Part shown: positions 1 to 15,649 of the stretch, one piece after another
Numbering within the stretch: the first letter of the stretch is position 1
How the letters are laid out: the number at the start of each line of letters is the position of its first letter
Notes under the pieces: model-generated
Seen by the model: only the letters and a program-made list of their open reading frames with translations
What the model was told of the DNA's origin: nothing
Database searches by the model: none
From: Candidatus Dietzia intestinigallinarum
GTDB lineage: Bacteria; Actinomycetota; Actinomycetes; Mycobacteriales; Mycobacteriaceae
Length of the DNA: 36,775 nt
Direction: 5' to 3'
NCBI GenBank assembly: GCA_019119875.1
Contig: DWWG01000194.1
Span: forward strand, 1-36,775
Program-made: the position numbers and the translations under genes

Positions 1-82
1 AGTCGAACTCGCACGCCTGACCGATCACGATCGGGCCGGAGCCGATGACGAGGACGTGGTTGATGTCTGTGCGGCGGGGCAT
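1..82 (-). CDS. carB: Carbamoyl-phosphate synthase large subunit, N-terminal fragment
   Basis: Only the first 27 codons lie inside the window; the rest continues beyond base 1. The fragment begins [20 protein letters not shown] and continues IGQACEFD, the characteristic N-terminus of CarB, whose glycine-rich stretch opens the first carboxyphosphate-forming ATP-grasp half. The full enzyme, about 1,100 residues, makes carbamoyl phosphate from bicarbonate, ATP and ammonia channelled from CarA. The ATG (82-80) shares one base with the TGA of carA in a TGATG arrangement, so the two subunits are translationally coupled. It is the last gene of the pyr operon visible here. Identity is secure from this motif and the position after carA, although nothing past residue 27 can be inspected. 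Confidence 0.93.
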   Translation of the reverse strand, partial: MPRRTDINHVLVIGSGPIVIGQACEFD

Positions 83-1293
83 CAGAGGGCGCCCTTTCTG
101 GTGTCTGCGGAACCGGCGTCGGACGAGCCGAGCAGGCTGACGAAGCGGTCGAAGAGATCGGTGGCGTCACGCGGGCCGGCCGCGGCCTCCGGGTGGTACT
201 GGACGGAGAACGCACTGCCGTCGGTCAGGGCGACGCCCTCGACGGTCCCGTCGTTCGCGCACACGTGGGTGACGGTCGCGGCGCCCCACGGGGTCTCCCA
301 GCTCTCGGTCTCGGGATCCCGGAGCGCGAACCCGTGATTCTGGGAGGTGATGGCCACGTTCCCCGTGGCCTTCTCGACCACCGGGATGTTGGTGCCGCGG
401 TGTCCGAAGCGCATCTTGTAGGTCTCGAGGCCGAGGGCGCGGCCGAGGATCTGGTTGCCGAAGCAGATCCCGAAGAACGGGATCCCCTGGCTCAGCACCT
501 CCTTGGTGAGGTGCACCGCCGCGCCGGCGGTGGCGGGGTCGCCGGGGCCGTTCGACAGGAATACCCCGTCGACGTCCAGATCCAGGATGTCGGACAGGGT
601 GGACGAGGCGGGGATGACGTGGACGCGGACGCCCCGTTCGGCGAGGAGCCGGGGCGTATTGGACTTGATGCCCAGGTCCAGCGCGGCCACGGAGTAGCGG
701 GCCTGTCCGTCCTCGGGCTCGACGACGTACGGCTTGTCGGTCGTGACCTCCTCGGACAGAGACGCTCCGGCCATGGACTCCTGTGCGCGGACGGTCGCGA
801 TCATCGACTCGTCGTCGGTGAGGTCGGCGCCCGAGAAGATGCCGGCCTTCATCGCGCCGAGTTCACGGATGTGCCGGACGACCGAGCGGGTGTCGATGTC
901 GGCGATGCCGATCGCGTCCTGGGCGATCATCTCGTCCTCAAGGGTGCGCCGGGCCCGGAAGTTGGAGGCCCGACGGGACAGGTCACGGATGACCAGTCCC
1001 GAGACCCAGATGCGCCCCCCGCGGTCGTCGCCGTCGAGGAGGGACTCGCCGTCTTCGTCGTTCCAGCCGGTGTTGCCGATCTGCGGCGCGGTGGTGACGA
1101 CGATCTGGCGGTGGTACGACGGGTCCGTCATGGTCTCCTGGTAGCCGGACATGGCCGTGGTGAAGACCGCTTCACCGAGGGCTGTTCCCGTCGCGCCGAA
1201 GGCGGTGCCGCGGTGGATGCGTCCGTCCTCGAGGACGAGCGCCGCGGGACCGCGGCCCCCGTGCGGCGCGGGCGTGCTGGTCTGCGATGTCAC
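82..1293 (-). CDS. carA: Carbamoyl-phosphate synthase small (glutaminase) subunit
   Basis: CarA hydrolyses glutamine and passes ammonia to CarB for carbamoyl phosphate used in pyrimidine and arginine synthesis. The 403-residue product has the usual length. The N-terminal CPSase small-chain domain covers about residues 16-150 ([15 protein letters not shown] near 46-60). A class I glutamine amidotransferase domain follows, with nucleophile Cys277 in FFGICFGNQ and His367/Glu369 in QYHPEA completing the triad. I chose the GTG at 1293 because homology begins just after it and it overlaps the TGA of the upstream gene as GTGA. The frame stays open upstream to about 1764 but that extension is an arginine-rich shadow of the neighbouring gene. 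Its stop overlaps the carB start. Confidence 0.97.
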   Translation of the reverse strand: MTSQTSTPAPHGGRGPAALVLEDGRIHRGTAFGATGTALGEAVFTTAMSGYQETMTDPSYHRQIVVTTAPQIGNTGWNDEDGESLLDGDDRGGRIWVSGLVIRDLSRRASNFRARRTLEDEMIAQDAIGIADIDTRSVVRHIRELGAMKAGIFSGADLTDDESMIATVRAQESMAGASLSEEVTTDKPYVVEPEDGQARYSVAALDLGIKSNTPRLLAERGVRVHVIPASSTLSDILDLDVDGVFLSNGPGDPATAGAAVHLTKEVLSQGIPFFGICFGNQILGRALGLETYKMRFGHRGTNIPVVEKATGNVAITSQNHGFALRDPETESWETPWGAATVTHVCANDGTVEGVALTDGSAFSVQYHPEAAAGPRDATDLFDRFVSLLGSSDAGSADTRKGAL

Positions 1294-1838
1294 TGCTTCT
1301 CCTCGGTGCTGGAGGTGGGGGGATCTGTGGGCTCGGAGGACGCCGCGTCGCCGCGGAGCTTCTCCCAGCGCGGATAGTCGTCCTTGTCGTCCGCGCGGAA
1401 TCCTGAGTCGATCAGCGTGTACCCGTCCGGGGAGGCCACCTGCCATCGGGCGACCAGGATTCCGCCGCCGGGGACGGTCTTGTTGGCCAGGGCGGAGGCC
1501 CGCCGGACGTGGACGAGATCTGGGCGGGGGATCCACACGACGTCTGTGGCGAGCTCGAGCCGGATTCCGTCGGTGTGGGCGGTCAAGGTCGCTGCCGAGC
1601 GGTGTCCGAGCGGGGGGCGGGCGATCCTGGCCTGCCAGTCGCCGGCGACCGTGCTGCCGATGTAGACGCCGGTCAGTGGGCCGAGTACGACCTCGCCGGG
1701 CTCGTCGGGCGGCTGCGGCAGCGCGTCGTAGAGCCCTGCCTGCGACCGACCACGGTTGCGCCACCCGAGCGTCATCAGTCCGATGATGATGAGCACGAGG
1801 ACGACCACCACGAGCGCCGTCCAGAAGTTCTGGGTCAT
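1290..1838 (-). CDS. Membrane-anchored PH-like domain protein of the pyr operon (Rv1382-like)
   Basis: This 182-residue protein has one N-terminal membrane helix (about residues 6-26, [20 protein letters not shown]) and then a soluble part of about 130 residues rich in beta-strand-like segments, ending in an acidic Ser/Thr/Glu tail. It matches, by position and layout, the conserved actinobacterial protein between pyrC and carA (Rv1382 in M. tuberculosis), which databases usually call a PH-like domain or membrane protein. No catalytic motif is visible and its function is not established. It overlaps pyrC (ATGA) and carA (GTGA) by four bases each, so it is co-translated with pyrimidine enzymes. 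A membrane role linked to uridine nucleotide demand, for example for cell-wall sugar nucleotides, is only speculation. Confidence 0.85.
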   Translation of the reverse strand: MTQNFWTALVVVVLVLIIIGLMTLGWRNRGRSQAGLYDALPQPPDEPGEVVLGPLTGVYIGSTVAGDWQARIARPPLGHRSAATLTAHTDGIRLELATDVVWIPRPDLVHVRRASALANKTVPGGGILVARWQVASPDGYTLIDSGFRADDKDDYPRWEKLRGDAASSEPTDPPTSSTEEKQ

Positions 1839-3147
1839 GCGAGTACCTTTCCGTCGCGGCTGGTCATACGTCCCCGGTAGACCGTGCCCACGACCCTCGC
1901 CGCGAAGGTCATCCCCTCGTACGGGGTGTTGGCGGACAGGCTTGCGAGCTCGTCACCGATCACCGTCCAGGGCGAATCGGGGTCGACGACGGCGAGGTTT
2001 GCCGGCTCCCCCACCTCGATCGGTCGCCCCTGGTCGGTCAGACCGGCGATCTCCGCGGGGCGGGTGCTCATCACACGGGCGAGATCCCGCCAGGTCATGT
2101 CCCCGGTCTCGACGAGCAGTGCGGCGACGATCGGGAGCGCGGTCTCGAGTCCCAGCATCCCGGGTCGGGCCGCGGCGAACTCGCAGCACTTCTCCTGGGC
2201 GGCGTGTGGCGCGTGGTCGGTGGCGACGCAGTCGATGACTCCGGAGACGAGCGCCTCACGGAGCGCGAGCGTGTCGTGGGCCTCGCGGAGCGGCGGGTTG
2301 ACGCGGTAGACGCCGTCGTAGGTTTCCAGTCGTGAGTCGTCGAGCAGCAGGTGGTGCGGGGTGACCTCGGCGGTGATCGAGATGTCCTGGCCCTTGGCCC
2401 ATTTCAGCAGTTCCACCGTGCCCGTGGTGGAGGCATGACAGATGTGGACACGGGCACCGGCGTCGCGGGCGAGGATGGCGTCGCGGGCGACGATCGATTC
2501 CTCGGCCGAACGCGGCCAGCCGGTCAGTCCGAGCCGTGCGGCGTTGGGACCCTCGTGGGCGACCGCGCCCCGGGTGAGGCGCGGCTCCTCCGCGTGCTGG
2601 GCGATGAGGACACCGAGGCCGGCGGAGTACTCGAGAGCCCGCCGCATGATGAGGGGGTCGTAGACGCACATCCCGTCGTCGGAGAAGATCCTGACCTTCG
2701 CCGCCCCGTCGGCCATCTGTCCCATCTCGGTGAGCTGTTCACCCTTGAGACCGAGGGTCACGGCCCCCACCGGGTGGACGTCGCACAGACCGACCTCCCG
2801 GCCGATCCGCCAGACCGAGTCGGTCACGGTCTGGTTGTCCTGCGCCGGCTGCGTGTTGGCCATGGCGAACACGGCGGTGTACCCGCCCAGTGCCGCGGCG
2901 GCGGAGCCCGTCGAAATGGTCTCCGTGTCCTCGCGCCCGGGCTCTCGGAGGTGGGTGTGCAGATCGACGAACCCGGGCAGGAGCACGGCGCCGTCGAGAT
3001 CCTGGATCTCGACGTCGGACGAGATGTCCGCGCCGGCGTCGGGCCCGATCGCTGCGATGTGGCCGTCGCGGATGAGGACGTCCACGGGAGCGCCCTCCCC
3101 GTACGGACGGACCCTCCGCAGCAGCAGGGTCGGGGATTCGGAGGCGG

Positions 3148-3151
<4 letters not shown>
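1835..3151 (-). CDS. pyrC: Dihydroorotase (class I)
   Basis: PyrC cyclises N-carbamoyl-aspartate to dihydroorotate, the third step of UMP synthesis. The 438-residue product is a class I amidohydrolase. The metal-binding HxH is His65/His67 in [12 protein letters not shown]. Further signature segments are [31 protein letters not shown] and ATDHAPH, the last carrying the catalytic aspartate. The C-terminal beta-sandwich strand region ends near VGTVYRGRM. The start is GTG at 3151, overlapping the TGA of pyrB as GTGA. The stop overlaps the ATG of the downstream membrane protein. Length and motifs are normal, and no activity-ablating change was seen. In this class the enzyme often associates with aspartate carbamoyltransferase, encoded directly upstream. 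Confidence 0.97.
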
Positions 3152-4673
<1,522 letters not shown>

Positions 4674-4679
4674 TCACCA

Positions 4680-4716
4680 CCTCCTTGTCCGCCTCACTGG
4701 ACGGCTCGTTAAAGGG
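4680..4716 (-). promoter_or_regulatory. PyrR-binding RNA hairpin sequestering the pyrR ribosome binding site
   Basis: Read on the minus strand, the leader contains CCGTC-CAGTGA-GGCGG (4704-4689): a five-pair stem with the hexaloop CAGUGA. This matches the PyrR recognition pattern UCCNGNGAGG known from Bacillus leaders and predicted in mycobacteria. Below it, CCTT (4715-4712) can pair with AAGG of the Shine-Dalgarno sequence (4686-4683), so a PyrR-stabilised hairpin would hide the ribosome binding site. No terminator with a U-run follows, which points to translational repression, as described for Mycobacterium smegmatis, rather than attenuation. The motif and pairing are seen directly; the mechanism is inferred. 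Confidence 0.72.
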
Positions 4717-4739
4717 ATAGCTATCGAGATCTGAGACTA

Positions 4740-5387
4740 TCAGTCCGCGGAGCCGCTCCCCTGCTCCGACGGCGTGGTCTGCGACACGTCGGCATCTGCC
4801 GGTGCCGAGCCCCCGGTGGTCTCGTCTGCTCGCTCGTCCGTGCCCGCATCCGGAGCCGACGGGGAGGGCTGTTCGGACTCGACCGTCGTCCCGACGCCGG
4901 GCGCGGGATCGAGAACGGATACCGCCTGCTCCGCTGCACGGATGTGATCGGCTAGACCGGCCACCCGGTCGAGTACGGCGTTGACGTACGGGACCGACTT
5001 CTCCGCGGACAGGTCGGCCACGAGGAGCACAGACTGGTCGATCACGATCGCGGAATCGGTCTCCTGGGTGCCGAACAGCAGCTCCCACGCCCCCGCACGC
5101 AGCACCGCCCGGTCGACAGCGGGAAGACGTTCGAGAGTCCAGTCACGCAGGTGCTCGGCGATCATCGAGTCGAGCCTGTCCAGGCGTTCCGCGACACCGG
5201 TGACGATCTCCATCGTGAACGGCGCGACGTCGTGGAACTCGTGGGAGGACTCACCCATACGGCGGCGCTCCTCCGCCAGCTCCACGACGTCGGCGTCGCG
5301 CAGTTCGGCCTCGAACAACAGCGACACGGCGCGCCTGCGGGCCCGGTACCGGGATCCCCGGCGCCGGTGATCGAACTCCTCCGACAT
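4740..5387 (-). CDS. nusB: Transcription antitermination factor NusB, with long acidic C-terminal tail
   Basis: NusB pairs with NusE (S10) on boxA RNA and supports rRNA antitermination. Residues 1 to about 150 hold the helical NusB domain: the arginine-rich start GSRYRARRRAVSLLFEAEL, then RLPAVDRAVLRAGAWELLF and the VINQ-type region IVIDQSVLLVADLSAEKSVPYVNAVLD. At 215 residues it is much longer than the usual 135-160. About 60 extra C-terminal residues are rich in Ser, Thr, Pro, Asp and Glu and look disordered. ATG at 5387 lies two bases after the efp stop, so the two are co-transcribed. The 3' end abuts the pyr leader, and read-through into pyrR is possible. Confidence 0.95.
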   Translation of the reverse strand: MSEEFDHRRRGSRYRARRRAVSLLFEAELRDADVVELAEERRRMGESSHEFHDVAPFTMEIVTGVAERLDRLDSMIAEHLRDWTLERLPAVDRAVLRAGAWELLFGTQETDSAIVIDQSVLLVADLSAEKSVPYVNAVLDRVAGLADHIRAAEQAVSVLDPAPGVGTTVESEQPSPSAPDAGTDERADETTGGSAPADADVSQTTPSEQGSGSAD

Positions 5388-5389
5388 GA

Positions 5390-5953
5390 TCAGTCGTTCA
5401 CCCGGCTGAGGTAGTGGCCGTCGCGGGTGTCGATGCGAAGCTTGTCACCGGTGTTGATGAACAGCGGGACCTGCACCTCGGCACCGGTCTCGAGCGTGGC
5501 GGGCTTGGTGCCGCCGGTGGAGCGGTCCCCCTGCAGTCCCGGATCGGTGTGCTGGACGACGAGGTCCACGGCGACGGGCATCTCGGCGAACAGCGGCGCG
5601 CCTTCGTGCATCGACACCTGGACGGAGGTGTTCTCGAGCAGGAAACGGGCTGCCTCACCCATGACGGCGGGCGGGACGTTGATCTGGTCGAAATCCTGCT
5701 CGTCCATGAGTACGTAGTCCTCACCGTCGCGGTAGAGGAAAGTCATGTCGCGGCGGTCGACGGTCGCGATCTCGACTTTCACGCCGGCGGTGAACGTCCT
5801 GTCGACGTTCTTGCCCGTCACGACGTTCTTGAGCTTGGTCCGCACGAATGCGGGGCCCTTGCCCGGCTTGACGTGCTGGAACTCGACGATCTGCCACAGC
5901 TGCCCCTCTTCCTTGAGGACGAGGCCGTTCTTGAAATCGGCGGTGGACGCCAT
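5390..5953 (-). CDS. efp: Translation elongation factor P
   Basis: EF-P binds beside the ribosomal P-site tRNA and relieves stalling on polyproline stretches. The 187-residue product has the KOW-like N-terminal domain followed by two OB-fold domains (ending [19 protein letters not shown]). The loop at residues 30-34 reads PGKGP with Lys32 at the tip. This matches the actinobacterial PGKGP subfamily, which has been reported to work without lysine modification; no modification gene is nearby. I place the start at ATG 5953 (MASTADF), with the ribosome binding site GAAGGAG just upstream. An in-frame ATG 14 codons earlier lacks such a site and family homology. It sits between pepP and nusB, the conserved actinobacterial arrangement. 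Confidence 0.97.
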   Translation of the reverse strand: MASTADFKNGLVLKEEGQLWQIVEFQHVKPGKGPAFVRTKLKNVVTGKNVDRTFTAGVKVEIATVDRRDMTFLYRDGEDYVLMDEQDFDQINVPPAVMGEAARFLLENTSVQVSMHEGAPLFAEMPVAVDLVVQHTDPGLQGDRSTGGTKPATLETGAEVQVPLFINTGDKLRIDTRDGHYLSRVND

Positions 5954-6027
5954 TGTCGGTACTCCTTCGAAAGTTGTCCGCGGGCGGTCGGGCACAGCTA
6001 CCGCGAGCGTGGTGGTCGATCAGGCCC

Positions 6028-8903
<2,876 letters not shown>

Positions 8904-8907
<4 letters not shown>

Positions 8908-10106
8908 GCCGGATCCGTCGACCAGTCCAGTCGGTCCGCCACGGCGGCGCGGTACGCCTCGGCATTACGCCTGGTCTCACCGAGCGAGTCGCCCCCGAAC
9001 TTCCGGAGAACGGACCGGGCGAGCACGAGGGCCACCATCGACTCCGCGACCACGCCCGCCGCCGGAACCGCACACACGTCGGAACGCTGGTGAATGGCGG
9101 TGGCCGCGGACCCGTCGGCCATGTCCACGGTGCTCAGCGCACGGGGGACGGTCGAGATCGGCTTCATGGCGGCCCGGACACGAAGGGGCTGTCCGTTGGT
9201 CATGCCGCCCTCGATCCCGCCGGCCCGGTTGCTGCGACGCTCGACGCCGCCGTCGCCCCGGTCCATCTCGTCGTGGGCCACGCTGCCCCGGCGGCGGGCG
9301 GTCTCGAACCCGTCACCGACCTCGACACCCTTGATGGCCTGGATTCCCATCAGCGCCCCCGCCAGCTGGGCGTCCAGCCGCTCGTCCCCCGAGACGTGGG
9401 AGCCAAGGCCGACGGGGAGGCCGTGGACGACGACCTCGACGACGCCGCCGAGCGTGTCGCCGGCCTTCTTCGCGGCCTCGATCTCGGCGATCATCGACTC
9501 CCCCGCCGCCGTGTCGAACGCCCGCACCGGGCTGGCGTCGATCGCGTCGAGGTCGGCGAAAGTGGGCTCGGGGCCGACGTACGGCTCCGAGGCACCGATG
9601 GAGATCACGTGCGAGAGCACCTCGACGCCCAGCACGTCACGCAGCACCGCGCGGGCGACGGTGCCCACCGCGACGCGGGCGGCGGTCTCCCGGGCGCTGG
9701 CGCGCTCCAGGATCATCCGGGCGTCGTCGAAGCCGTACTTGAGCATGCCGGAGAAATCGGCGTGACCGGGCCGCGGCCGGGTGAGCAACGCGGCCCGGGC
9801 CTTGTCGTCGATCGACTCGGGGTCGACGGGGTCGGCAGACATGATCTGCTCCCATTTCGGCCACTCGGTGTTTCCCACCTCGATCGCGACCGGCGAACCC
9901 ATGGTGCGGCCGTGGCGCACCCCGCCGAGCACCCGGACGGCGTCGGCCTCGAACTTCATCCGGGCACCACGGCCGTAACCGAGGCGACGGCGGGCGAGTT
10001 GCGAGGCGATCTCGTCGCTCGTGACCTCGACGTCAGCGATGACGCCCTCGATGATCGCAACGAGGGCCTGGCCATGGGATTCTCCGGCGGTGGTCCACTT
10101 CAGCAC
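8904..10106 (-). CDS. aroC: Chorismate synthase
   Basis: AroC removes phosphate from EPSP to give chorismate, using reduced FMN as cofactor. The protein of about 400 residues carries the family signatures WTTAGESHG at the N-terminus, [19 protein letters not shown] with LLTRPRP, and the C-terminal [20 protein letters not shown] start it at GTG 10106 ([12 protein letters not shown]) because homologues begin there. An ATG at 10118 adding four residues (MIGV) is equally possible, as neither has a clear ribosome binding site. The open frame further upstream to 10550 belongs to the shadow of aroE. The stop overlaps the aroK start. Upstream lie two adjacent inverted repeats. Confidence 0.96.
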
Positions 10107-10128
10107 GACGCCGATCATCCCACGACCG

Positions 10129-10174
10129 CTGATGTTCCGGCACATCAGGCCCGGCGAAGCGAGGTGGTCGGGCC
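10129..10174 (-). other. Two adjacent inverted repeats in the aroE-aroC spacer
   Basis: The 104-base spacer between aroE and aroC contains two hairpin-capable repeats. CTGATGT-N6-ACATCAG (10129-10148) is a perfect seven-pair repeat ending about eleven bases before the aroC ATG at 10118. GGCCCG-N15-CGGGCC (10148-10174) is a six-pair repeat directly upstream on the transcript. No U-run follows either one, so they are not clear intrinsic terminators. They could be a protein operator, an mRNA processing or leader structure, or chance in GC-rich DNA. Confidence 0.4.
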
Positions 10175-10210
10175 GTTTCGCGCACGGTGCCCTGCCCCGC
10201 CCGACCGGAC

Positions 10211-11059
10211 TCAGCGTCCGAGCGCGCCGGCGAGCGCCGCCGCCATCTCCTGGCGTGGGGCGGGTAGTCCGGTGAACAACTCCACCTGACCGAAGGCCTG
10301 GTTGAGCAGCATCACGTCCCCTCCCACGACGGGGATCCCGGCGGCGTCGGCCACCGCACCAGCGGCGGTCGGCCACGGGTCGTACAGCACGTCGAACAGC
10401 CGTCGCGCGCCGGGGACCAGGTGGACGAGGTCGCGGATACCGGGCTCGGGAATCGTGTTGATCAGGACATCGGACTGCGCGATCTCCTCCGGCAATCGGG
10501 GGTCGTCGAGCAGCAGCGTCGTGACCTCGAGACCGAGCTCGCGGCCGCACGCCACGGCGGGGCCGGCGTTGTCCCGACGTGAGGCCAGTACGACCCGAGT
10601 GGACCCGGACTGCGCCAGTCCCGCCAGCACCGGCCGCGCGGTCCCGCCCACGCCCAGAACCACCGCCGAGGGCGAGTCGGGCAGGTCTCCGAACGCCGCC
10701 AGAGCGCCCGTCACGCCGTCGACGTCCGTACAGTCGGCGAACCAGCCGTCCGCGCGCCGCACGAGAGTGTTGGCACTGCCGACGATCCGGGCGCGATCGC
10801 TGACCGTGGTGGCATAGGCCAGCGCGGCGAGCTTTCCCGGCATCGTGACCGAGTATCCGATCCGGTGACCGGGTGAGTCGTCGACGAGGCCGGGCAGCAT
10901 CGCGGCGTCGCAGTCGATCCGCTCGTACGTCCAGCCCTGAAGCCCGAGAGCGCGGTAGGCCGCATGGTGGAGCACCGGGGACAGCGAGTGGTCCACGGGG
11001 CGTCCGAGGACGGCCGCGGAACGGGCTGTGCTGCCCGCGGTGGACTGATCAGCGACCAC
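10211..11059 (-). CDS. aroE: Shikimate dehydrogenase
   Basis: AroE reduces 3-dehydroshikimate to shikimate with NADPH. The 282-residue protein shows the shikimate-binding serines in DHSLSPVLH (residues 25-27), the catalytic lysine in SVTMPGK (Lys76), Asn97 in SANTLV, and the catalytic aspartate in CTDVDG (Asp112). The Rossmann loop [11 protein letters not shown] follows at about 135-145, and [13 protein letters not shown] near the C-terminus contributes the conserved glutamine. The residue before Thr111-Asp112 is Cys110, where most family members have Asn. GTG at 11059 overlaps the mltG stop by eleven bases. The actinobacterial neighbourhood mltG-aroE-aroC supports the biosynthetic enzyme rather than a quinate paralogue. 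Confidence 0.94.
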   Translation of the reverse strand: MVADQSTAGSTARSAAVLGRPVDHSLSPVLHHAAYRALGLQGWTYERIDCDAAMLPGLVDDSPGHRIGYSVTMPGKLAALAYATTVSDRARIVGSANTLVRRADGWFADCTDVDGVTGALAAFGDLPDSPSAVVLGVGGTARPVLAGLAQSGSTRVVLASRRDNAGPAVACGRELGLEVTTLLLDDPRLPEEIAQSDVLINTIPEPGIRDLVHLVPGARRLFDVLYDPWPTAAGAVADAAGIPVVGGDVMLLNQAFGQVELFTGLPAPRQEMAAALAGALGR

Positions 11060-12221
11060 TGGCCAGCACCCCGTTCGCGATGGCCAGGCTCTGGTTGCGT
11101 TCGTGTTCCGGGTAGTCGTCGGCGAACACGGTCGTCCCCTGCATGTCGATGGTCACGAAGTACAACCACGCGCCGTCCGCGGGGTTCTCCATCGCGCGCA
11201 GGGCGTCGAGCCCGGGCGAGCCGATCGGGCCGTAGGGCAGCCCGTCCATCGCGTAGGTGTTCCACGGGGTGGCGGCCGCACGGTCGGCGTCCGTCGTGGC
11301 GATCTCCTGATCGGCGAGCGCATAGTTGACGGTCGAGTCGAACTGCAGGGGCATCGGCTCGTCGAGCCGGTTGAGGATCACCCTGGCCACCTTGTCGAAA
11401 TCCTGCAGTGTGCCCTCTTTCTCCACGAGCGATGCCGCGGTGACCACCTGGTACGGGGTCAGGCCGATCCGTTCGGCGGACGGTACGAGGCCGGTCGCGT
11501 CGTAGGACGCGGTGGAGGACTCGATCAGCTGCCGCAGGATCTCGGCGGGCTCGGATCGGGGGTCGATGTTGTGCGCACCGGGCGAGACGAGGCCTTCGAG
11601 ACGACGGACAGGATCCGGAGCGGCCTGGACCTCGTTGATCGCCCAGTCCGGGACGCCCAGGGCCGCCGGGTCGACCTGGACCGCGGCATCGACGATCTCC
11701 TGCGGGTGGCGACAGGTGGGTTCGGCCTCGGGCGAGTCGAGGTCGCGCATACAGGTCGCCTCGGCGATGAGGGTGAAGATGCCCTTCTCGGTCCCGCCGC
11801 CCACCACCACGGTGTCCAGGAGCCTGCCCCCGGGCTTGATGTCGATGAAGCCGACCCGGTTGGCCGGGTCCGACAGTGCGGCCACCGCCGCGGCTGCGCT
11901 CATCTCCTCCTGCAGCTGGTAATAGCCGGGTTGGATCCCCTCCACCGGGGTGCCGGTCGCGGCGCCGACGAACGCACGTGTGCTGGCGATCGTCCCGATG
12001 TCGTACAGCCGGTCGCCCACCACCCCGAGGGAGTCGCCGGCCTCGACGTGCAGAAGGGTGTTGCCGGACCCCTCACCGTCGAAGTCCGGTGCGGCGCCGA
12101 CCTGGCTGTTGATGTTGCGGAACGCCATGAAACCGAAGGCCAGGACGACCCCGATCACGGCCGCCAGGAGGAGGAACCGGGTGGTCCCTCCCGTACGTGG
12201 TCGTCCTCGTGCCGCAGACAT
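11049..12221 (-). CDS. mltG: Endolytic transglycosylase MltG (YceG family)
   Basis: MltG cuts nascent glycan strands near the membrane and probably sets the end of peptidoglycan polymerisation. The 390-residue protein has a short basic cytoplasmic start, one membrane helix (about residues 15-33), a LysM-like segment with VEAGDSLGVVGDRLYD (59-73), and the YceG catalytic domain. The catalytic glutamate region is AASLVEKEG (Glu267/Glu269), followed by VILNRLDEPMPLQFDSTVNYA and the end motif of the family. Two extracytoplasmic cysteines (157 and 170) could form a disulphide. The ATG at 12221 has GAGGAG about six bases upstream. It is followed directly by aroE and preceded by ruvX, an arrangement also found in mycobacteria. 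Confidence 0.94.
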   Translation of the reverse strand: MSAARGRPRTGGTTRFLLLAAVIGVVLAFGFMAFRNINSQVGAAPDFDGEGSGNTLLHVEAGDSLGVVGDRLYDIGTIASTRAFVGAATGTPVEGIQPGYYQLQEEMSAAAAVAALSDPANRVGFIDIKPGGRLLDTVVVGGGTEKGIFTLIAEATCMRDLDSPEAEPTCRHPQEIVDAAVQVDPAALGVPDWAINEVQAAPDPVRRLEGLVSPGAHNIDPRSEPAEILRQLIESSTASYDATGLVPSAERIGLTPYQVVTAASLVEKEGTLQDFDKVARVILNRLDEPMPLQFDSTVNYALADQEIATTDADRAAATPWNTYAMDGLPYGPIGSPGLDALRAMENPADGAWLYFVTIDMQGTTVFADDYPEHERNQSLAIANGVLASGR

Positions 12222-12249
12222 CGCGCTCCTCGGTCGGTGCTGTAGAGAA

Positions 12250-12264
12250 CTGTCCGGTGGACAG
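12250..12264. repeat. Short perfect palindrome CTGTCC-GGT-GGACAG upstream of mltG
   Basis: A six-base perfect inverted repeat with a three-base spacer lies in the 92-base gap between ruvX and mltG, about 28 bases before the mltG ATG. It could act as an operator or form a small hairpin in the leader. No matching second copy was noticed in the window. A repeat of this size can occur by chance. Confidence 0.3.
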
Positions 12265-12313
12265 CGTTGTGCTCGGCGGCGAGTTTATCCAGCACTCACG
12301 GCCGACACGCCGG

Positions 12314-12810
12314 TCATCGGCGGGCGTGCCGCGAGTCCATCCAGGCCTGGAGCAGCACCACGGCGGCCGCCTGGTCGATCACGTCACGTTGTTGACGGGT
12401 GTTCCGGCCGGCGCCGTGCAGTGCGGCGCCCGCGGTCACGGTCGTGAGTCGCTCGTCGACGGACTCCACCGGAAGTTCCGGGCAGACGGTGTGCACCGCG
12501 GCGACGAACGAGCGGGCCATCGCGGTGGACGCCGTCTCACGACCCTTCAGCGACACGGGCATGCCCACCACGACGCCCACGGCGTCGTACTCCTCGACCA
12601 GCTCGGCCAGCCTCCGCACCTCGGCCGCCCAGCCCGGGGCACCGTCGGTCACCCGGATGGTGTCGACCGGGGTCGCGAGGATCCCGTCGGGATCGCACGA
12701 CGCGACGCCGATCCTGGCGGTGCCCACGTCCAGACCCAGCCGGCGACCCCGGGTCCACCCCGTCACTGTGCGCCCGGCTTCAGCCCGGGTCGCGTCTTCC
12801 GGTCCGGTGT

Positions 12811-12814
<4 letters not shown>
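12314..12814 (-). CDS. ruvX: Putative pre-16S rRNA nuclease / Holliday junction resolvase-like YqgF
   Basis: This 166-residue protein belongs to the YqgF/RuvX family of RNase H-fold proteins, which have been linked to trimming the 5' end of 16S rRNA and to Holliday junction processing in mycobacteria. The first acidic residue of the fold is Asp29 in [14 protein letters not shown]. Next come [14 protein letters not shown] and the C-terminal [12 protein letters not shown] and [14 protein letters not shown] segments, with the usual acidic residues. The GTG start at 12814 overlaps the alaS stop as GTGA, so it is coupled to alanyl-tRNA synthetase. About 20 residues precede the conserved domain. 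A later start is possible, but none has a better ribosome binding site. Confidence 0.93.
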
Positions 12815-15471
<2,657 letters not shown>

Positions 15472-15518
15472 TGGGGGCCTCGCTGGGTCTACGAACGGAA
15501 CGTGTCGGTCGGCCCTTC

Positions 15519-15547
15519 AGCCTACCGCCGGCGATATCGGACTCCGA
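15519..15547 (-). promoter_or_regulatory. Candidate promoter of alaS-ruvX
   Basis: On the minus strand, TAGGCT (15524-15519) fits the actinobacterial -10 pattern TANNNT. It is preceded at 17 bases by TCGGAG (15547-15542), a poor -35, which is common in this group. A start near 15512 would give a leader of about 40 bases before the GTG at 15471. The call rests on the -10 alone. Confidence 0.35.
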
Positions 15548-15649
15548 CAGGCCCGGTGACCGGACCCGCCCCGGAGAGGACGACGCCGCGCGGTCGCGCC
15601 CCGTCGCACACCGGCGGTCGACGGGAGCCGGGTACGCCGGCACGGCAGA

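Noticed and set aside
193-1377. A 394-codon plus-strand frame opposite carA, and similar frames opposite pyrC, pyrB, efp/pepP and rel
   Set aside because: All mirror well-supported minus-strand genes and show no family motif or ribosome binding site.
1294-1764. Possible N-terminal extension of carA to 560 residues (similar open extensions of aroB, aroC, ruvA, yebC and pdxT)
   Set aside because: The added parts are arginine- and proline-rich shadows of the neighbouring gene; family homology and ribosome binding sites or stop/start overlaps mark the shorter starts.
15472-15649. A T-box or other tRNA-sensing leader before alaS
   Set aside because: No specifier-loop or conserved T-box sequence was found; only a -10-like TAGGCT about 48 bases upstream of the start is visible.
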